Shown piece after piece: positions 14,618 through 23,939 of a DNA stretch of 57,594 bases. The notes under the pieces are model-generated. The model was given only the letters and a program-made list of their open reading frames with translations, had not been told where the DNA came from and made no database searches. Origin of the DNA: a virus. A program made the translations under genes and the position numbers. The stretch is from positions 1 through 57,594 of the IMG/VR virus record IMGVR_UViG_3300009604_000012; one strand, 5' to 3'. How positions within the stretch are numbered: the first letter of the stretch is position 1; every line of letters begins with the position of its first letter.

Positions 14618-17600
14618 ATGAAAAAGTTGGTAGCGAGTCTCCTGTGTGTGGGGGTCCTAGGAGTGGTGTCTGCGTCCGCGCAAGACCCTTCAGCGGGTCC
14701 CTTTACCACAGTGACCGAGATTACAGTTACTGGCATTGCCGATGTTGATTCCCTGCGTTTCGACGCAGAGAACCTCGATGTTATGCTAGCCCGAGGTGGT
14801 GCGAATAGATTGGAATTGGCAGATGGAGATTCCTTCAGACTAATCAATGGCACATTCCAATTCGGGGGCGGCGATGGCGTTGCTGTCACGGAGGATGGCG
14901 ACGGAGCGATAACCTTTACAGGGGAAGGAAATGGGAGCGACGAGAACCTGACATGGAACTATGACGACACCGCGAACACCGTGGTGATTTCCAGTAGCTC
15001 CGGCGTCACAACCCTCACCTACACTTCCATCGGGGCGACCTTCGGGGCGGCTCTATCGGTGAGTAGTGGGGTGGTAACTATCTCCGATAGCTCCGCAGGA
15101 GCGTTGGATGTAGGAGGTGGTCTGAATATCGGGACCGGGAATGTGGCCTTGATTGGTACGGATGGGCGCATAAACGGTCCCTTGAGTTCCACGATTATTG
15201 ATGATCTCAGCGGAGCGAACCTCACGACACTCAACGCAAGCAACCTCTCATCTGGCACCGTGGCTACCGCAAGATTAGGAAGTGGCACTGCGAGTTCCTC
15301 TACCTTCTTACGGGGGGATGGGTCATGGACCTCAGTTGTTGCGGGACCCGGTGGGTCTGATACCCAGGTACAGTTCAATGATGGTGGTGCTTTGGCGGGG
15401 GATTCGGGGTTTGTTTTCGATAAGGATGCGAACTCGGTGGACATCACCGGCACAGGCGCAGATGCGCTGGATGTGGGTGGTGGGTTAAACATTGGAAGCG
15501 GCAACGTGGCGCTCGTAGGGACCGACGGGAAGATCAGCGGTCCCCTCAGTTCGACCATTATCGATGACCTGAGTGGCGCGAATCTTACCTCACTCAACGC
15601 TGGGAATATCTCGTCTGGCACCCTCGCGGTAGCGCGTGGAGGCACAGGAGCAGCATCTTTAACTGATGGGGGATTATTGTTTGGGAGTGGCACTGGAGCG
15701 GTCACAGCATTGGGTGTGGCGACGAATGGACAGATTCCTATTGGCGACGGCACGACAGACCCGCAGCTTGCTACTATTTCAGGCACCTCCAACGAAATTG
15801 ACATCACTAACGGGTCAGCCTCGATCACGGTGGGGATTCCGGCGTCAGCCACGATTACCACAGCCTTGACCATCAGTGGCACAGGGGCATCGTCGTTGGA
15901 CATTGGTGGTGGATTGAATGCTGGCACGGGAGATGTCGCGTTGGTTGGAGATGATGGCAGGATCAATGGACCACTCAGCTCAACGATTATTGATGACTTG
16001 AGTGCAGCGAACCTGACTTCGATCCCCGCAGGACAACTCACCGGGTCGATATTGAATGCACGGCTACCCACCAACATCGACATAGGCGGGACCCTTGATG
16101 TCACCGGAGCGACAACATTGGATAGCACCTTGGCACTCGTAGGGGCTGTCACATTTAACGATGCCGGGGGTGATGTCGACATTCGCGCCGAAGGCGATAG
16201 CGTCACCAATCTCTTCACCCTCGATGCCTCGACAGACCGTATTGGTATTGGTGTCACAGCACCAGACAACATCCTGCATGTATTACAAACCGGTGCAGAC
16301 TGGGGGATGTTTATCGATTCCTCCAGCACCTCCTACGCTCCGGGCATTCAGCTCAGACCCAACGGCACGGCGAAAGGGTGGGTCTCCGCAACCAACGCAG
16401 GTGCGTTGTTGTTGGATGGCAACTCGATTGTCGTGGTGAATGAGGGGTCAGCTGATAAGGACTTTCGGATTGAATCAGACGACAACGCCAATATGCTCGT
16501 GGTGGATGGAGGCGATGACCGGGTAGGGATCGGCAAAGCCTCTCCGACAGTGACCTTAGATGTAAATGGTGCAACGGACATTTCTGGACATACGGCACTC
16601 GACTCGACGCTGTCCATCGGGTACGGGTCGATTGGCGACTATCAGCAAGTCTTCATCGGCGGCACCCTTGCGTCTGGCGGGGCATCCAGCCACGCCGAAG
16701 CGATGGTAGTGCAGACCGCGATCACGGGCGCGACAGGCGATACTGGGTGGTTGGCTGGGGTGAAGATTGGACCTGCTATTACAACACAAGCCTCAGAGAC
16801 GATAGTCCATGCGACGGCGCTAATTGTCAACGAACCGGAGATCACCGTTGGCAGTGGCGCGACGGTGACGACGGCGAGCACGTTGTGGATTCCAAATGTC
16901 CCCACTGAGGGGACGAACAATTACGCCTTGTTCGTAGATGACGGTGTGTCTCGATTCGACGGCAATGTGGGCATTGGTGGGGTGACGGTTCCTGGCGCAC
17001 GGTTGGAAATAGAGGACGGCGGCATCTCACACCCTGGTCCGTTGTTTATAAGTCGGCAGGATGACGACGATGTGTGGAACATGATGTTGGTCAATGACTC
17101 CTACAGCACGACGGCAGTATATGGTGTGCGGATGACCGTTGCGACAGATGGCGATTTCAATATTTATGGATCGGACAAGACGAGCAGCCCCGGCCACATC
17201 TCTTTCTTTACAGACGAAGCACGGCGAATGCAGATCGGCAGTAATGGACGGCTGGCGTACAATCTCGCCGATTTCAACAATGTGTACGGCAATCTGGAAA
17301 TCGAGGGGATCGGAGACGACATCGGGGTCAATATGTATCCCGACGACGCTGACGCGCACCAGCTGGTGTCGATGGGTGCTGGTGGCGACGGAGATGCTGC
17401 CAGACGGGGCGTGTTGAAGATCCTCGCCACCGATGACGGAACAAACAATTCGATTGCGATGGGATCTGTCGGTGGCTTAAGTTCCGATTTCAACATTTTT
17501 ACGCGCCATCCCACCACTGGTCTTGGTAGGGTCATTCTGCGTATAAAGGGCGACGGATCGACTGAAGCAACTGGGGCATTTTCAAAAGCGAGTGGGAGCT

Positions 17601-18157
17601 TTAGAATCCCTCACCCGATCTGGCCTGCGACTCACGACCTAGTGCATAGTTTCGTGGAATCGACAGACACGTTGCTCCTGTATCGGGGTGTCGCAACGGT
17701 GGATGGTACAGAGACAATCGATCTCGATGCCTATCTTGATTTGGTTGATGATACGTGGGATGCCCTAACGCGAGACCCACAGGTATGGGTGAGTAATGCC
17801 TCTGGGTGGGAACAGGTGCGTGGCACCGTGACTGATGGCATCTTGACGCTCGAAACCCAAGACCCGACTGCGACTGGGGTTGAGGTAAATTGGCTTATTG
17901 CGGCTGAACGGCAGGACGATCATATTAAGGAAACAAACTGGACGGACGATGATGGGAACCCCATTCTTGAACCACTGAAGCCCCTGTTTAGTACCGTTGC
18001 ACCTCCGACATTTGAGGAGAGCGTTGGTGACATCTATCCAGACATCGAAGTTGAGGACACAACGCCAGTGGCACCAGAACGATATCCGGCATTCCGCTTC
18101 ACGGACGAGAACGGGAACACAATTACGGAAGACGAAACCGATGAAGATATCATTTGA
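14618..18157 (+). CDS. Large tail fibre with signal-peptide-like N-terminus and internal repeats
   Basis: 1179 residues. The N-terminus is a clear Sec-type signal (MKKLVASLLCVGVLGVVSAS then AQD), odd for a virion protein. Next come three or more copies of a beta-repeat: LDVGGGLNIGTGNVAL, GPLSSTIIDDLSGANLT, then GSGTASSSTFLRGDGSW and DTQVQFNDGGAL. A middle part has RIGIGVTAPDNILHV and VGIGKASPTVTLDV, motifs typical of fibre shafts. The C-terminus (SFRIPHPIWPATHDLVHSFV with TIDLDAYLDL) matches a beta-domain found at the ends of many fibre-like proteins. It is likely a receptor-binding fibre. The same modules occur in 22372-23700. Confidence 0.8.
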   Translation: MKKLVASLLCVGVLGVVSASAQDPSAGPFTTVTEITVTGIADVDSLRFDAENLDVMLARGGANRLELADGDSFRLINGTFQFGGGDGVAVTEDGDGAITFTGEGNGSDENLTWNYDDTANTVVISSSSGVTTLTYTSIGATFGAALSVSSGVVTISDSSAGALDVGGGLNIGTGNVALIGTDGRINGPLSSTIIDDLSGANLTTLNASNLSSGTVATARLGSGTASSSTFLRGDGSWTSVVAGPGGSDTQVQFNDGGALAGDSGFVFDKDANSVDITGTGADALDVGGGLNIGSGNVALVGTDGKISGPLSSTIIDDLSGANLTSLNAGNISSGTLAVARGGTGAASLTDGGLLFGSGTGAVTALGVATNGQIPIGDGTTDPQLATISGTSNEIDITNGSASITVGIPASATITTALTISGTGASSLDIGGGLNAGTGDVALVGDDGRINGPLSSTIIDDLSAANLTSIPAGQLTGSILNARLPTNIDIGGTLDVTGATTLDSTLALVGAVTFNDAGGDVDIRAEGDSVTNLFTLDASTDRIGIGVTAPDNILHVLQTGADWGMFIDSSSTSYAPGIQLRPNGTAKGWVSATNAGALLLDGNSIVVVNEGSADKDFRIESDDNANMLVVDGGDDRVGIGKASPTVTLDVNGATDISGHTALDSTLSIGYGSIGDYQQVFIGGTLASGGASSHAEAMVVQTAITGATGDTGWLAGVKIGPAITTQASETIVHATALIVNEPEITVGSGATVTTASTLWIPNVPTEGTNNYALFVDDGVSRFDGNVGIGGVTVPGARLEIEDGGISHPGPLFISRQDDDDVWNMMLVNDSYSTTAVYGVRMTVATDGDFNIYGSDKTSSPGHISFFTDEARRMQIGSNGRLAYNLADFNNVYGNLEIEGIGDDIGVNMYPDDADAHQLVSMGAGGDGDAARRGVLKILATDDGTNNSIAMGSVGGLSSDFNIFTRHPTTGLGRVILRIKGDGSTEATGAFSKASGSFRIPHPIWPATHDLVHSFVESTDTLLLYRGVATVDGTETIDLDAYLDLVDDTWDALTRDPQVWVSNASGWEQVRGTVTDGILTLETQDPTATGVEVNWLIAAERQDDHIKETNWTDDDGNPILEPLKPLFSTVAPPTFEESVGDIYPDIEVEDTTPVAPERYPAFRFTDENGNTITEDETDEDII

Positions 18158-18398
18158 TTACAAAGTGGCGTTCTTTGGATTACTTACTGTGCTTGCACTT
18201 GCATGGGCAGGGTATGCGGAATACCGTATCCAGACATTCCAAACAACACCTGCCATGGAATGGTTGTTCGCAGAGACAAACATTCGGAATACAGAAGGCC
18301 AAGCCCTCACTCGGGCGCAGATGCTTGATCAGGTAATGCAATCGGCGTTGGAAAATACGGCTGCTCAACAGCAGCCTCTTCCAAATGAAGAAGAGTAA
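18141..18398 (+). CDS. Small membrane-anchored protein (85 aa)
   Basis: The ATG at 18141 overlaps the fibre gene end by 17 nt and has GGAAGA 7-8 bases upstream. A longer frame from 17997 would lie inside the fibre gene and was rejected. Residues 7-25 (YKVAFFGLLTVLALAWAGYA) are one membrane span; the rest is polar helix (AMEWLFAETNIRNTEGQALT) ending in EEE. Layout (short N-terminus in, helix out) is like an inner-membrane spanin or a fibre-associated anchor; neither can be shown. The stop overlaps the next start (TAATG). Confidence 0.6.
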   Translation: MKISFDYKVAFFGLLTVLALAWAGYAEYRIQTFQTTPAMEWLFAETNIRNTEGQALTRAQMLDQVMQSALENTAAQQQPLPNEEE

Positions 18399-19324
18399 TG
18401 CTGACCTTTAAGGATATTCAAGATCAGGTCCTGCTCCTCTGGGATTCTCCGGGGGAGACAGGAAACTTTCTGACCATCGTGAAGAATGCAATCAACGACT
18501 CTCATGCAGAGCGGTGTAATGCACAACGGTGGAGCTTCATGCTGTGGGAGGATGTCCTCACCTTTACTACTGTAAGTGGCACCTTGAACTATCGTCTTCA
18601 TCCACTCTTCCACAGGTTCCACCGTGTTTACAATACGACTGATACGCACAAGATGGTAGAAGTACCACCTCGTGAATATTATGAAGCTCCCGAGACCAAG
18701 TTCCATTTCCACATGGTGGAACCCTCCCCGGTGGCGGCAGATTTGGCATCGGCGGGGACGCTCTCCATGGTGAGCAACTCAGCGTCAGACACGACACCAA
18801 CGCTCATATTGCGGCTTATTGATAATGATACTGCTTCAGGTTTGGTCGGCACGGGTGAGATATCGGAAACGCTCACCGCCAACGGTACGTCTACCGTGAC
18901 GACAGCAGCGAGCACCAGTAAGATACTGTCAGTGACCAAAGGGGGAACATGGGTAGGGACGATGACGCTCCGGGATGCAGACGGCAACATCTTACTCACC
19001 CTGTCACCGACAGAGTATGGAAAGGTCTACCCCCAGATTCGCCTCCTCAAAGACCCAGAGCAAGCCGATACTATTGAGTATCGCTTTTACCGTCGCCCGA
19101 GGATTCTGTCAGCGGATTACGACATTCCAGATATTCCATATCCCTTCAGTCGGATTCTCATCTGGGACACCCTGCTCCTGCTTGCGTCTTATGACGAAGC
19201 GAAAGAACCGGGGATGTGGGTGGAGCAACGTCGGCAGTGGGACAAGAAGCTCGCGGATAACTATCTCGAAGGCCAAGCCCTTGGTGGGCGTGTGCGGCAA
19301 GTGCGTGATGTCACGATGAGATAA
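18398..19324 (+). CDS. Head-tail connector/adaptor protein with inserted beta domain
   Basis: 308 residues. The N-terminal half (LTFKDIQDQVLLLWDSPGET, NAINDSHAERCNAQRWSFML) is the helical fold of podoviral tail-tubular/adaptor proteins that dock under the portal. Residues about 105-215 are a Thr/Ser-rich beta insert; the end returns to helices (YPFSRILIWDTLLLLASYDE). It is followed directly by the nozzle candidate, which supports the neck assignment. The family call is from pattern and order only. Confidence 0.65.
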   Translation: MLTFKDIQDQVLLLWDSPGETGNFLTIVKNAINDSHAERCNAQRWSFMLWEDVLTFTTVSGTLNYRLHPLFHRFHRVYNTTDTHKMVEVPPREYYEAPETKFHFHMVEPSPVAADLASAGTLSMVSNSASDTTPTLILRLIDNDTASGLVGTGEISETLTANGTSTVTTAASTSKILSVTKGGTWVGTMTLRDADGNILLTLSPTEYGKVYPQIRLLKDPEQADTIEYRFYRRPRILSADYDIPDIPYPFSRILIWDTLLLLASYDEAKEPGMWVEQRRQWDKKLADNYLEGQALGGRVRQVRDVTMR

Positions 19325-19326
19325 CG

Positions 19327-21534
19327 ATGCAATTCCGAGAGACCTTCAAGAGTTGGCCGCGAGGCGTGGTGAGTGCTGGTCGCCCAGACCGGATTCATGC
19401 GGAGTCTGCGACGGATGCGACCAATGCCGCATTGGTGCATATCACCGGCTCACCGGTCACTGCCGTGCCACAGAAGCGGTTGGGATGCAGTATCCAAACT
19501 GCTGCGGGAGTTACCGGGAATGCGTCGATTCTTGGGTTGGATTGGTTTCGACGACGGAGTGGCGCGACATATACCGATTACTCACTTGCGGCGAGTAGTG
19601 GTGGGCGTTTGGATAAGTTGGCAGGGAGTGCCTGGGCACAAGCCGATTCAGGCACAGCAGCGTGGGCCACGAATGATGCCGATGGTATTCCGTCGATGGA
19701 GACCATGAACAACTTGTGGTTCATTGTCAACGGGGCAGACCAGAAGAAGTTCGATGGCACGAACATTACAAATTTTGGAATCGCCGCACCCGCCGCACCA
19801 ACCGAAGCGGTGCTCGGAGATTCAGGGAATCTGAATGGCACCTATCAATTTAAACTTACCTATTACAACAGCAACACTGGACACGAGAGTTCCGCGAGTC
19901 TAGTCAGCGATGACTGTGTAGCAAGTAGTAAAAAGGTGACGGTGAGTTGGGTTGCTCCCGCAGGGGTTGATGAACAGGTTACGCATGTGCGCGTGTTCGT
20001 GCGCGAGACCAGCACCCAGTCAACGTGGTTCCGGTTAAACGCCGAAGCCGATGCGGTGTTGGATGGAGGAGCCTACGCAGCAGCGCATGGTGGGTGGGCT
20101 GTTATAGATGATGGAGCAGGGAGCATCCGTCTCGATATCACCACAGCGTCGATCAATGACCTGATTATCCAAGTGCCCGGTGAATCAGAGAATAACCCAC
20201 CCTCAAGCAGTGCATCATCGATTACCAAGTATGCCTCTCGGATGTTCTATACCGATGGGGTGGATCTCTTCTACAGTAAGATTGGCTTCCCCGAAGCCTT
20301 TGATACGAGTGATTATGAACGGGTCAATCCTGATGATGGGCAGCGCATTATTGGCCTCCTCGCAGTGACAGAAGGCATGCTCTTTATTTTCAAAGAGCAC
20401 TCGCTCTATGCCTTGCGAGGACTGGACCCGAACAGTTGGGAAATCAGACTCGTCAGTGAATCGATTGGCTTATCGGGTGTGCGGTCGTTTACAACACTCG
20501 ATGGCATTGCCTACTGGTGGAGTCAGTCGGGACCCTATCAGTGGTCATCAGGAAAAGGTGTGCAACCGATTGGCTTCCCTGATGTGTCGGATAAGTTTGA
20601 TGAGAGTAATGTAAGAGCAAACCTCTTGCACACTACTATCGTAAATAAGGATGTCGAGCGGCAGCGTATCTTCTTTGCCTATCCCCACGATACCGCGTCA
20701 GCACGGAACACGAAGCTCCTGGTGTATAACCATCGGCTTCAGGTGTGGGAAGGAACGTGGGACCCGATGGATATCAGTGCGTTAGGGAATCTTCCCGGCA
20801 CCAACAACGCGCCGTTTTTACATATCGGGAATTACTCAGGTCGTTTGTTTCGGATGTGGGATGGAGCCGTCGATGGGGTGCGGTTGAGTAGCGGAGGCAC
20901 GTTCTATACCCTTAGCGGGTCTCCATCTGAGACTTCGGGAGCAGCAACGCTGACCGATAGCACCGCGACCTTTGATACCGCGAACGATGGCTTAGACCAG
21001 TTGGTGGTAATTGCGATTGCCCCGGATGGCACCACCCAACGTCGGATTATCAGTTCAAGCACGGGCACCGTTTTGACGGTGACCGCGAATTGGTCACAGA
21101 AGCCTACGAGTAACTATACGTATGTGATTGCGGCCCCAGACTTTTCATGGTCGACCATCCACAGTGACCGGGTGCAGGGGCGGGATGGCTTGATGTTCTC
21201 ATCCCCCTTTCGTCGGAAGCGCTACAAACAACTGTTGGTCTCAGCGCTGAGTGCAACGGGAAATGCCAATGTCGATGTGGATGTGCATTTGGATACAAGT
21301 GACACACGCGCTCTGTCAGTTACCGCATCGGCATCGGAGGTTTCTGGTGCGATCTTCGGCACAGCGATCTTTGACACGAGTGTCTTTGGTGAAGCGGGGG
21401 TTGCGACGATTAAGAAGCGAATTGGGCGTTCAGGACGAGCGATTGGGTTCGTCGTGCGAAATCGGGAACCGAACACACATATCTTGTTACTGGCCTTGTC
21501 CTATATGGGGACCTTGGTCTCGGAGAAATCATAA
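19327..21534 (+). CDS. Tail nozzle/needle-hub protein, beta-propeller type
   Basis: 735 residues, directly after the adaptor. The N-terminus FKSWPRGVVSAGRPDRIHAE and later repeated beta blades (YASRMFYTDGVDLFYSKIGF, LLAVTEGMLFIFKEHSLYAL, FTTLDGIAYWWSQSGPYQWS) match the propeller-type proteins that close the tail tube in podoviruses (P22 gp10/T7 gp12 role). The C-terminal part has a beta-sandwich. It has no enzyme motif. The stop overlaps the next start (TAATG). Confidence 0.75.
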   Translation: MQFRETFKSWPRGVVSAGRPDRIHAESATDATNAALVHITGSPVTAVPQKRLGCSIQTAAGVTGNASILGLDWFRRRSGATYTDYSLAASSGGRLDKLAGSAWAQADSGTAAWATNDADGIPSMETMNNLWFIVNGADQKKFDGTNITNFGIAAPAAPTEAVLGDSGNLNGTYQFKLTYYNSNTGHESSASLVSDDCVASSKKVTVSWVAPAGVDEQVTHVRVFVRETSTQSTWFRLNAEADAVLDGGAYAAAHGGWAVIDDGAGSIRLDITTASINDLIIQVPGESENNPPSSSASSITKYASRMFYTDGVDLFYSKIGFPEAFDTSDYERVNPDDGQRIIGLLAVTEGMLFIFKEHSLYALRGLDPNSWEIRLVSESIGLSGVRSFTTLDGIAYWWSQSGPYQWSSGKGVQPIGFPDVSDKFDESNVRANLLHTTIVNKDVERQRIFFAYPHDTASARNTKLLVYNHRLQVWEGTWDPMDISALGNLPGTNNAPFLHIGNYSGRLFRMWDGAVDGVRLSSGGTFYTLSGSPSETSGAATLTDSTATFDTANDGLDQLVVIAIAPDGTTQRRIISSSTGTVLTVTANWSQKPTSNYTYVIAAPDFSWSTIHSDRVQGRDGLMFSSPFRRKRYKQLLVSALSATGNANVDVDVHLDTSDTRALSVTASASEVSGAIFGTAIFDTSVFGEAGVATIKKRIGRSGRAIGFVVRNREPNTHILLLALSYMGTLVSEKS

Positions 21535-21995
21535 TGAGTCAATTTCCAATTGGTGGTCCGTGGCACCAGCGTCCTCCATTTCCTCCACGGTGGCCTGTAC
21601 CTGGACGTGAGGGACCGATTTTCGATGGACCTCCGCTCAATGACGATGGCACGAGGCCGATACCAAGAAGACCAGGTGGTCCTATGCAGCGCACGGGTCC
21701 CTATGTACCCCCACCGGGTATGCCGATTCCAGGGGGTCCGGGCGATCCAAGGACCAACCCACGAGCGGGTGGGATACCTGAGCCAATGGGAGAGCGGATG
21801 CTAGCCCCTGTTGAGGGACCGCCGTTGGTTGCCAACACACCACTGGCTAGACGCCCGATGTGGACACCTCCACCGTTACCACCAACACCATACCCAGTAC
21901 CTCCGAACCAAGTAGGTGCTGCTCGATCACCGAGAGTACTGCCTCCTGAATTTGGAATGGCATTACGGCAGTACTTGATGAATAGGCGTGTGTAA
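21534..21995 (+). CDS. Proline-rich virion-associated protein (153 aa)
   Basis: Over a quarter of the residues are Pro, with many Gly and Arg (MSQFPIGGPWHQRPPFPPRW, PYVPPPGMPIPGGPGDPRTN). It should be disordered. Only the last 20 residues (PEFGMALRQYLMNRRV) look like a helix, perhaps a docking end. It sits between the nozzle and a small tail protein and is coupled to both by TAATG overlaps. Similar Pro/Gly composition is found at the portal tail and in 38757-39203. Confidence 0.6.
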   Translation: MSQFPIGGPWHQRPPFPPRWPVPGREGPIFDGPPLNDDGTRPIPRRPGGPMQRTGPYVPPPGMPIPGGPGDPRTNPRAGGIPEPMGERMLAPVEGPPLVANTPLARRPMWTPPPLPPTPYPVPPNQVGAARSPRVLPPEFGMALRQYLMNRRV

Positions 21996-22375
21996 TGGCA
22001 CTCGAACGTCAACCACCCGAGGACCGGCAGGACCACTTGCCGATCAATCGCCCAGACTCGTTAGCGCGTCCGAGTTTCGATGCGAATGTGCTCGAAACCG
22101 AACGGACGAAGCGGTCTCCGTTTGCGGCGTTTACGTTTGTGGATGTGACGTTTGGCACAGCGAATACGGATTACATCATCTCGCACACACTGACAACACC
22201 AGACCCCGAGGTGATTCGCTGGTGGGTAATACAGAATGACACCGCTGGAGTGGTCTATCGGGACCCGTCAGCATCGGGTGTCGCCCCACGCAACTGGGGA
22301 GAGGGGTATGTCGTGTTGAAGTGTTCGGTGGCAAATGCCAATGTGCGGTTACTGTTGTTTGTGGAGCAGATATGA
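21995..22375 (+). CDS. Small tail protein (126 aa)
   Basis: Starts in a TAATG overlap and ends in an ATGA overlap with the second tail fibre. The first 45 residues are charged; the rest is a beta fold (FAAFTFVDVTFGTANTDYII, DPEVIRWWVIQNDTAGVVYR, GYVVLKCSVANANVRLLLFV). This looks like a small tail or fibre-socket domain. Coupling to the fibre gene suggests they act together. Confidence 0.6.
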   Translation: MALERQPPEDRQDHLPINRPDSLARPSFDANVLETERTKRSPFAAFTFVDVTFGTANTDYIISHTLTTPDPEVIRWWVIQNDTAGVVYRDPSASGVAPRNWGEGYVVLKCSVANANVRLLLFVEQI

Positions 22376-23700
22376 AGAAACTAGTGCTTGCCCTCATGCT
22401 ATCAATGCTCTCTCTAAATGTGCATGCTCAGATTGATCCAACGAATACCTTTTCCGTTGGGCAGATCATTACGGCAAGTGGGATGAATACAAACTTTGTG
22501 GACCTAGGAGCGTCTGCACTCAATCGTGCATCTGGAGGAAATATCACAGGGAACATTACCGTCGCGGGTGGTATCACGATTGATGGTGCTGATGTCGGTG
22601 CTTATCTGGCGACCAATGTCTATGCACAGGATAGCGGTGCGGCAGGCGACCCCTCGTTTAGTTGGGTGGGGGACACCGATAACGGGATGTTCTTGGGTGG
22701 TACAAATATTGTGGACTTCGCCACCGCAGGGTCAGCACGGATGCGAATCGCCGCAGATGGCACCGTAGCGATTAACTCCACCTCTGCGAGTGCGTTGGAT
22801 ATTGCAGGAGGATTAAACGCAGGATCGGGGAATGTCGCAATCATCAGCGCAGCAGGGAAAATCCCTGCACTGCATGGGGATTTCTTCGCGGATACAGCGG
22901 TGGCCGCGAGCTTGCTGACAGGAACGGTGGCAACCGCGAGACTGGGATCAGGCACCGCGAGTAGTTCGACCTTCCTCCGAGGTGATGGGTCATGGCAAGC
23001 GGTGACAGCGGGTGTGGCAGGCAGTGATACCCAAGTGCAATATAACAATGGTGGAGCACTGGGTGGCGATTCAGGATTCACATTTAATGACTCTACGAAT
23101 GCCGTGACCATTACCGGCACCGCCGCGAACTCCCTTGATATCGGTGGGGGACTGAACGCTGGAACCGGGAATGTTGGGGTGATTAACGCTGCCGGGAAAA
23201 TCCCTGCGATTTCATCAACCTACTTCGCCAGTCTCGCATTGGCGGCATCAAACCTCACCGGGTGTTGCCGGGTGTTGCAGATTGTGGAAGGCACCACGAC
23301 AACGGATGCGAACACTGCGAGTGGCACCTATGCGGACACAAACCTCACAGCCGCGATTACGCCAGCGAGCACGGATAACAAGATTCTTGTCATCGTGACA
23401 CAGAATGGTGTGGTGGCCTATGACGTAGGGGGAGGAGGACCGTCAGCAACCGGGATGGATCTGAAGCTCCTTCGTGATGCAACGGATATCGGCCTGATCG
23501 TCGGTGATGGGGCAAACGCCTATGATAATGAGGGGTCAAGAACGGCAGCATTTGTCGAACTCGACTCGCCAAGCTCCACGAGTGCGTTGACATACAAAAC
23601 CCAATATCGCGTAGCGGGTGGGGGAGATAGTGATAGTCGTGCTCGGGTGCAATTGAATAGTTCTGAAAGCAAAATCATCCTGATTGAAATCGGGTATTGA
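22372..23700 (+). CDS. Second tail fibre, signal-peptide-like N-terminus
   Basis: ATG 22372 lies in an ATGA overlap with the previous gene, behind GGAG; a longer upstream frame inside that gene was rejected. 442 residues. The N-terminus MKKLVLALMLSMLSLNVHAQ is a Sec-type signal ending at an AxA-like site. The middle has the same fibre modules as 14618-18157: TVATARLGSGTASSSTFLRG, DTQVQYNNGGALGGDSGFTF, SLDIGGGLNAGTGNVGV. The C-terminal 130 residues are different, with beta strands (DNKILVIVTQNGVVAYDVGG), and probably form the tip. A 10-bp tandem duplication lies at the junction (23258-23277). Confidence 0.75.
   Translation: MKKLVLALMLSMLSLNVHAQIDPTNTFSVGQIITASGMNTNFVDLGASALNRASGGNITGNITVAGGITIDGADVGAYLATNVYAQDSGAAGDPSFSWVGDTDNGMFLGGTNIVDFATAGSARMRIAADGTVAINSTSASALDIAGGLNAGSGNVAIISAAGKIPALHGDFFADTAVAASLLTGTVATARLGSGTASSSTFLRGDGSWQAVTAGVAGSDTQVQYNNGGALGGDSGFTFNDSTNAVTITGTAANSLDIGGGLNAGTGNVGVINAAGKIPAISSTYFASLALAASNLTGCCRVLQIVEGTTTTDANTASGTYADTNLTAAITPASTDNKILVIVTQNGVVAYDVGGGGPSATGMDLKLLRDATDIGLIVGDGANAYDNEGSRTAAFVELDSPSSTSALTYKTQYRVAGGGDSDSRARVQLNSSESKIILIEIGY
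23258..23277 (+). repeat. 10-bp perfect tandem duplication in the fibre gene
   Basis: CCGGGTGTTG occurs twice in a row at the border between the shared fibre modules and the unique tip. Ten bases is not a multiple of three, so gain or loss of one copy shifts the frame. In the present state the tip is read in frame to the stop at 23700. Confidence 0.75.
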
Positions 23701-23711
23701 GGAATTTTGGA

Positions 23712-23936
23712 ATGCGTTTAGACAAGATTGATAACCTCGAAGATGTGCGCCAATGGATTTATGGGCATGACGCACGGTCAGAGGAGCGGTGGGAATACCA
23801 AGGGAAAGCCAACGAGACTATTGACCAGAAGCTCGCCTCGATCAACATGCGCTTGAGTGCATTGGAACGTCGGGTGATTTGGATTTCGGCGGTGTTCTCG
23901 GCTGGTGGCGCAGCAGGAGGATCGTTCTTCTTTTAG
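23712..23936 (+). CDS. XhlA-like holin candidate (74 aa)
   Basis: The ATG at 23712 is chosen over the TTG at 23697. The first 50 residues are a charged amphipathic helix (KIDNLEDVRQWIYGHDARSE, then DQKLASINMRLSALERRV), followed by one C-terminal membrane span rich in Gly/Ala (VIWISAVFSAGGAAGGSFFF). This is the XhlA/haemolysin-holin layout, and a lysozyme gene is encoded 1.2 kb downstream. It may let endolysin reach the wall. Homology was not tested. Confidence 0.5.
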   Translation: MRLDKIDNLEDVRQWIYGHDARSEERWEYQGKANETIDQKLASINMRLSALERRVIWISAVFSAGGAAGGSFFF

Positions 23937-23939
23937 ACC

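Noticed and set aside
15019-16329. 436-residue minus-strand frame
   Set aside because: A Pro/Ser/Val-rich shadow of the repeat-rich fibre gene.
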